From Methanocella_A sp963769045 (GTDB lineage Archaea; Halobacteriota; Methanocellia; Methanocellales; Methanocellaceae): a stretch of DNA of 64,000 bases. Within the stretch, counting starts at the first letter, position 1. Every line of letters starts with the position of its first letter. The notes beneath the pieces were generated by a model. It saw only the letters and a program-made list of their open reading frames with translations. It made no database searches and had not been told where the DNA came from. Location of the stretch: NCBI GenBank assembly GCA_963769045.1, contig CAVYKK010000028.1:124001-188000 (forward strand), written 5' to 3'. The position numbers and the translations under genes are program-made. This document shows, one piece after another, positions 60,899 to 64,000 of this stretch.

Positions 60899-61058
60899 CC
60901 TGGCGCTCTTGGCGCTCGTCTTGGCGCTCCTGGCGAGAATTCCATGCTACGTGCGCCTTTACATGGCAACGATACCAGCCCTATCAGGCGATGCGTACCG
61001 GAACCAAAGAACAGTTTTATTCTCGCCAGGAGCGCCAAGACTGCGCCAAGAGCGCCAG
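60899..61058. repeat. Large inverted repeat with TTGGCG-word arms (element A2)
   Basis: Left arm 60899-60941 and right arm 61018-61058 are complementary except for one indel and one mismatch. The four words keep the 9/12/9 register of A1. The third spacer is CTC in A2 and TGC in A1, and in each element both arms agree. The loop ends GGCGATGCGTACCGGAACCA then AAGAACAGTTTTATTCTCG, the same as in A1. Its right edge abuts the stop codon of the cbiA gene at 61059. Confidence 0.9.
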
Positions 61059-62386
61059 TTACGAATGGCTATATTTACCTGCAGCTTCTACAAATGACCT
61101 CGCGAAATCTCTCGTGAAGTATGCATGCGTATATGTGCCGATGGCATTGTGCTCGTAGATGCCGTCGAGGCCATCGGCAATGCCTTTTCCCGCATGCTGT
61201 CTTTATAGCAAACCTCGCCCCGGTACCACATTCGACCCGGGAATAGTGGAACTCATGGCCGCAGATATGCCAGCCCATGCTTGAACACAGGCCCCTGCAC
61301 GAATTCCGCTTTGATATAGCCGAGAGCCTGCATCCTGTCAGTCATCACGGCCTTCGCTGGCATCACTCCAGTCATCCGGTACTCGCTCCCGCCGGCGGCG
61401 ATGCTCTCTGTGAGGTACATCAGGCCGCCGCATTCGGCATAGGCCGGCATCCCGTCGTCGATGACCTTCTTAATCTGGCCCCGGCATGCAGAGGCTTCAA
61501 GCTTCGCAGCGTGAAGCTCAGGGTAGCCGCCGCCGAGGTATAGTGCGTCTATCTCCGGGAGACGATCATCCATCGGGCTGAAAAAGACAAGCGAAGCCCC
61601 TGCCTCTGCCAGCCGGTCCAGGTTATCCCGGTAGTAGAAACAAAACGCGTCGTCCATGGCGACGCCGACGGAGACTGTATCGCGGGCAGGAGCTTCAGGC
61701 ACGACTATATCGGGCAGCGGCTGCGCGTTTCGTGCGATTTCAATGATACGCGGCAGGTCGCAATGCTCCCGGATTGCTTCCCCGGCGCCTTTGAGGCGGT
61801 CGTCCTCCCGGGCCATGTTCAGCCCCAGGTGTCGGCTCTTTACGACCAGATCAGCTTTCCGCGGCATCCAGCCCAGCGCTTCAGTTTCGAGCGAAGCCTC
61901 AATCATGCGCTGGTGTGACGGGCTCCCGACGCGGTTAAAAATGACTCCGGCGATATCGATGCCAGGGTCGAATTCGCGGAAACCCCGTACCAGCGCGTTA
62001 GCGCTCCGGGACATGGCAGCCACGTCGACGGTCAGCACGACGGGCGCCGACAGCAGCTTCGCCACATGGGCGGTGCTTGCGATCTCTGTGCCCTCCAGGC
62101 CATCGTAGAGCCCCATGACCCCTTCCACAACGGCAATATCCGCGCCGCCGCAGGCCCTGGCAAAGGTCCCCCTGACGCCGTCCTCGCCCATCATGAAAGT
62201 GTCCAGGTTCCGGGATATCCTGCCGCAGATCGCCGTATGGTGAGAGGGATCGATGAAGTCCGGGCCCACTTTGAACGGCTGGACCTTCAGGCCCTCTGCG
62301 GCCAGCGCTGCCATCAGCCCTGTCGCTATTGTCGTCTTTCCGCATCCGCTGTGGGTGCCTGCGACACAGATCCGCGGTATATCCAT
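61059..62386 (-). CDS. cbiA: Cobyrinate/Ni-sirohydrochlorin a,c-diamide synthase, two frameshifts
   Basis: ATP- and glutamine-dependent a,c-diamidation of a corrin (CbiA) or of Ni-sirohydrochlorin in F430 synthesis (CfbB); sequence alone does not separate them, though the neighbours favour corrinoids. N-terminal P-loop AGTHSGCGKTTIATGLM, KVGPDFIDPSHH and EGVMGLYDG; amidotransferase half with LYLGGGYPELHA and YAECGGLMYLTE (Cys). The frame breaks near 61266-61272 and again at CCC 61189-61191; joined, it continues ICGHEFHYSRVECGTG, GKGIADGLDGIYEHNAIGTY and THAYF (catalytic His). Removing two bases gives 442 codons. ATG at 62386 preferred. Confidence 0.88.
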
Positions 62387-62547
62387 AAAATTCGCCTGCT
62401 TTAGCCTCATCAAAAAAACTTGCCGTAGCGCAAGTTTACATGATCAATAAGCGAAGGTCATATAAAACTATTAGCATATGGTTCTTCGCTAACCGGTTTT
62501 ATACAGCACTCCGGATACCTGACTGCCGACATGCCCCCGGAACCCGT

Positions 62548-62622
62548 AATCGGTTAGTTATTTATAGCTTGCCCGTTAATCAAGTAAAATTGTCTTAACT
62601 CAATATAAATTAAGGTGTTACC
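62548..62622 (+). promoter_or_regulatory. Duplicated promoter/leader of BtuF-like gene 2
   Basis: 75 bases from AATCGGTTAGTTATTTATAG to the ATG at 62623, matching 59722-59796 at most positions. TATA-like TTATTTATAG and ribosome-binding AGGTGTT are kept. It shows that the gene was duplicated together with its regulation. Confidence 0.55.
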
Positions 62623-63600
62623 ATGCAGGCAAGATATATCATAATCACTGCGTTGCTGGTTGCGGCGGTCGTGGCGGTCTGCGGCTGCAGCACAGTAACG
62701 CCGGAGCCGACGGCGGTTCGCGCCACGCTCACCCCGGGAGAATCGGTGTACCCGATGACTATTTCCGACTACTACGACAGGACCGCGACTATCACAAGCG
62801 AGCCCCAGCGCATCGTTTCGCTGTCACCGGTCAACACAGAGATGTTGTTCGCTCTCGGAGTAGGATCAAAAGTTGTCGGTACCAGTAAATGGAGCGACTA
62901 TCCCGAAGATGCAAAAAAAATCCCTCAAGTGAGCGAATTTAGTACAGTCAGCTATGAAAATATCACCGCAATCAATCCCGACCTCATAGTGGCAGAGGAC
63001 ATCGTCGGCGAGGAGGCTGTTTCACGGCTCCGCAGCCTGGGCTTCCCGGTGGTAGAGTTCAAGAACAGCAACCTGACGTTGATAAAAAAGAGCATTATGC
63101 TACTTGGTAAAATAACCAACACCGAGGCCAACGCAACAGCGATTGTCACCGGCTTTGATCGTAATATCTCCAATATCAGCGCCAAGACGGCCGGCCTTAA
63201 CGACAGCCAGAAGCCGAACGTGCTGCTACTCACCGGCTTCTCGGCCAGCTACCCTGAAATCTTCCCTTACGGCGGCAACACATATGGCGATGAGCTGTTG
63301 AACCTTACAGGTGGCAGGAACGCAGCAGCCAATGTTCCCCAGTATTCACCAATGAGTAAAGAAGCCATCGTCGATGCGGACCCCGACTACATCGTCATCC
63401 CGGTCGACGGCATCTATTGCCTGATAAGCGACTACGAGTATTTCAAGAATGGCAACGCGACCTGGATGCAGAGCCTGAAAGCCGTGAAGAACGGTAAGGT
63501 CATGTGGGTTGACGGCAACCTGTTCCTCCGCCCCGGTCCCCGGAGCCCGGATGCCGGCCTCGCCCTTGCCCGCGTCATTCACCCCGAGCTGTTCCAATAA
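62623..63600 (+). CDS. BtuF-like corrinoid/iron ABC substrate-binding lipoprotein 2
   Basis: 325 residues, paralogue of the protein at 59797-60753: lipobox AVCGC (Cys about 22), YPMTISDYYDRTATI, PQRIVSLSPVNTEMLFALGV, PDLIVAEDIVGEEAV, YIVIPVDGIYCLISDYEYFK and VMWVDGNLFLRPGPRSPDAG. The fold is complete. The duplicate genes flank cbiA. They may bind different corrinoids, or one may be a spare copy. Confidence 0.85.
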   Translation: MQARYIIITALLVAAVVAVCGCSTVTPEPTAVRATLTPGESVYPMTISDYYDRTATITSEPQRIVSLSPVNTEMLFALGVGSKVVGTSKWSDYPEDAKKIPQVSEFSTVSYENITAINPDLIVAEDIVGEEAVSRLRSLGFPVVEFKNSNLTLIKKSIMLLGKITNTEANATAIVTGFDRNISNISAKTAGLNDSQKPNVLLLTGFSASYPEIFPYGGNTYGDELLNLTGGRNAAANVPQYSPMSKEAIVDADPDYIVIPVDGIYCLISDYEYFKNGNATWMQSLKAVKNGKVMWVDGNLFLRPGPRSPDAGLALARVIHPELFQ

Positions 63601-63603
63601 ACA

Positions 63604-63648
63604 GGCATGCGCGACATGTGCATGCCACCTCTCATTTTTATTTTTTCC
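63604..63648 (+). terminator. Hairpin and T-run after BtuF-like gene 2
   Basis: GGCATG (63604-63609) and CATGCC (63621-63626) form a stem, followed by TTTTTATTTTTT. A good terminator candidate, homologous in position to the one at 60757. Confidence 0.6.
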
Positions 63649-63684
63649 CGTATTCGCCTGCAGCCATGGAGAACGGTTGCATGA

Positions 63685-63776
63685 ACCGGCAGGCGCTCCC
63701 GCCGGCGACGATGATATCCCTCATGTAAATCATGCCGCTCTCACTATACGCTGGCACCTCGCGCATCCTCTTGATT
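63685..63776 (-). pseudogene. Fragment of a second cbiA-type gene
   Basis: Read leftward, about 31 codons (IKRMREVPAYSESGMIYMRD, then IIVAGGSACRF) align with the CbiA at 61059-62386 (IKKVIDDGMPAYAECGGLMY, then SIAAGGSEYRM). The catalytic Cys is replaced by Ser and homology ends on both sides. This is a decayed remnant and shows that the cbiA/BtuF pair was once duplicated together. Confidence 0.65.
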
Positions 63777-63799
63777 TTTGCCCTATATATTATCTGGTT

Positions 63800-64000
63800 T
63801 TATCATCCATAGCCGTGAATAATATCCGGGGTAAAAAAATTGCTAAAAGGCGAACGTTGAGGATTTTATGAATAATCTATCACGATTCTGATAGCAAGGG
63901 TTATTTACTAAGACCATTATTCACACGGACAATAATGATAGATTATCTTCCGAAAGGGATTTAATAAATATTCAGACACTAAAATAAAAACATACTAGGG
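63800..64000. other. AT-rich window end without recognised feature
   Basis: TATCTGGTTTTATCATCC and later TAATAATGATAGATTATC stretches give generic promoter-like composition only. No gene or repeat is seen before the window ends. Confidence 0.4.

Noticed and set aside
1..64000. tRNA, rRNA or other known RNA genes
   Set aside because: None were recognised by eye; a covariance-model scan would be needed to exclude them.

Overview
The window is chromosomal DNA of a methanogenic archaeon, most likely of the order Methanocellales (Methanocella-like). This rests on gene content: a fused formaldehyde-activating enzyme/hexulose-6-phosphate synthase, archaeal-type triosephosphate isomerase and class I aldolase, CbiZ cobamide salvage, archaeal two-domain winged-helix regulators, and TATA-type promoters in front of many genes. 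No rRNA, tRNA, CRISPR array or insertion sequence was recognised.

Layout. 1-4.2 kb: secreted transglutaminase-like proteins (one broken) and a winged-helix regulator. 4.2-13.4 kb: PrsW-type membrane protease, cyclophilin, an MNT/HEPN pair, a SWIM zinc-finger protein, Cys-rich proteins, aldolase. 13.4-17.2 kb: tpiA, a VOC protein and fae-hps. 17.3-20 kb: exported proteins and a membrane-anchored regulator, several frameshifted. 20.1-27.3 kb: two tandem ABC modules (ATPase, permease, exported NEW3-type protein). 27.3-31.2 kb: a regulator, a CCG-domain Fe-S protein and twin small secreted proteins. 31.2-37.9 kb: a complete trp operon, trpC-E-G-D-F-B-A, read leftward. 38-50.3 kb: an unusual envelope cluster with two copies of a four-gene cassette (small secreted protein, two ABC-2 permeases, RCC1 beta-propeller protein) that have no ATPase of their own, plus regulators with a palindromic operator and, divergently, a regulator, an ABC ATPase and a NEW3-type protein. 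50.8-55.4 kb: MMPL/RND transporter with a TetR regulator, and a nitroreductase broken by TGA. 55.5-58.1 kb: an AT-rich island with two secreted proteins. 58.6-63.8 kb: cobamide salvage (CbiZ, two duplicated BtuF-like lipoproteins, a CbiA-type amidotransferase and a remnant of a second one).

Two things stand out. First, intergenic spaces carry a family of large hairpins whose arms are built from four short words in a fixed register. Two elements use TTGGCG-type words and one uses TCTGCG-type words in the same register, yet all three share the same loop sequences. Other intergenic hairpins use 9-base ACACAACGT words or CTCCTTAG words. I know of no named element with this design. Second, the 38-50 kb cluster looks like a duplicated and regulated envelope or export system.

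Caution on sequence quality: at least nine genes or gene remnants are interrupted. Seven contain one or two apparent single-base insertions, several in or beside short homopolymer runs, and removing the extra bases restores an exact whole number of codons in every case. This looks more like assembly error than gene decay, so these genes are annotated as probably intact genes with frameshifts.
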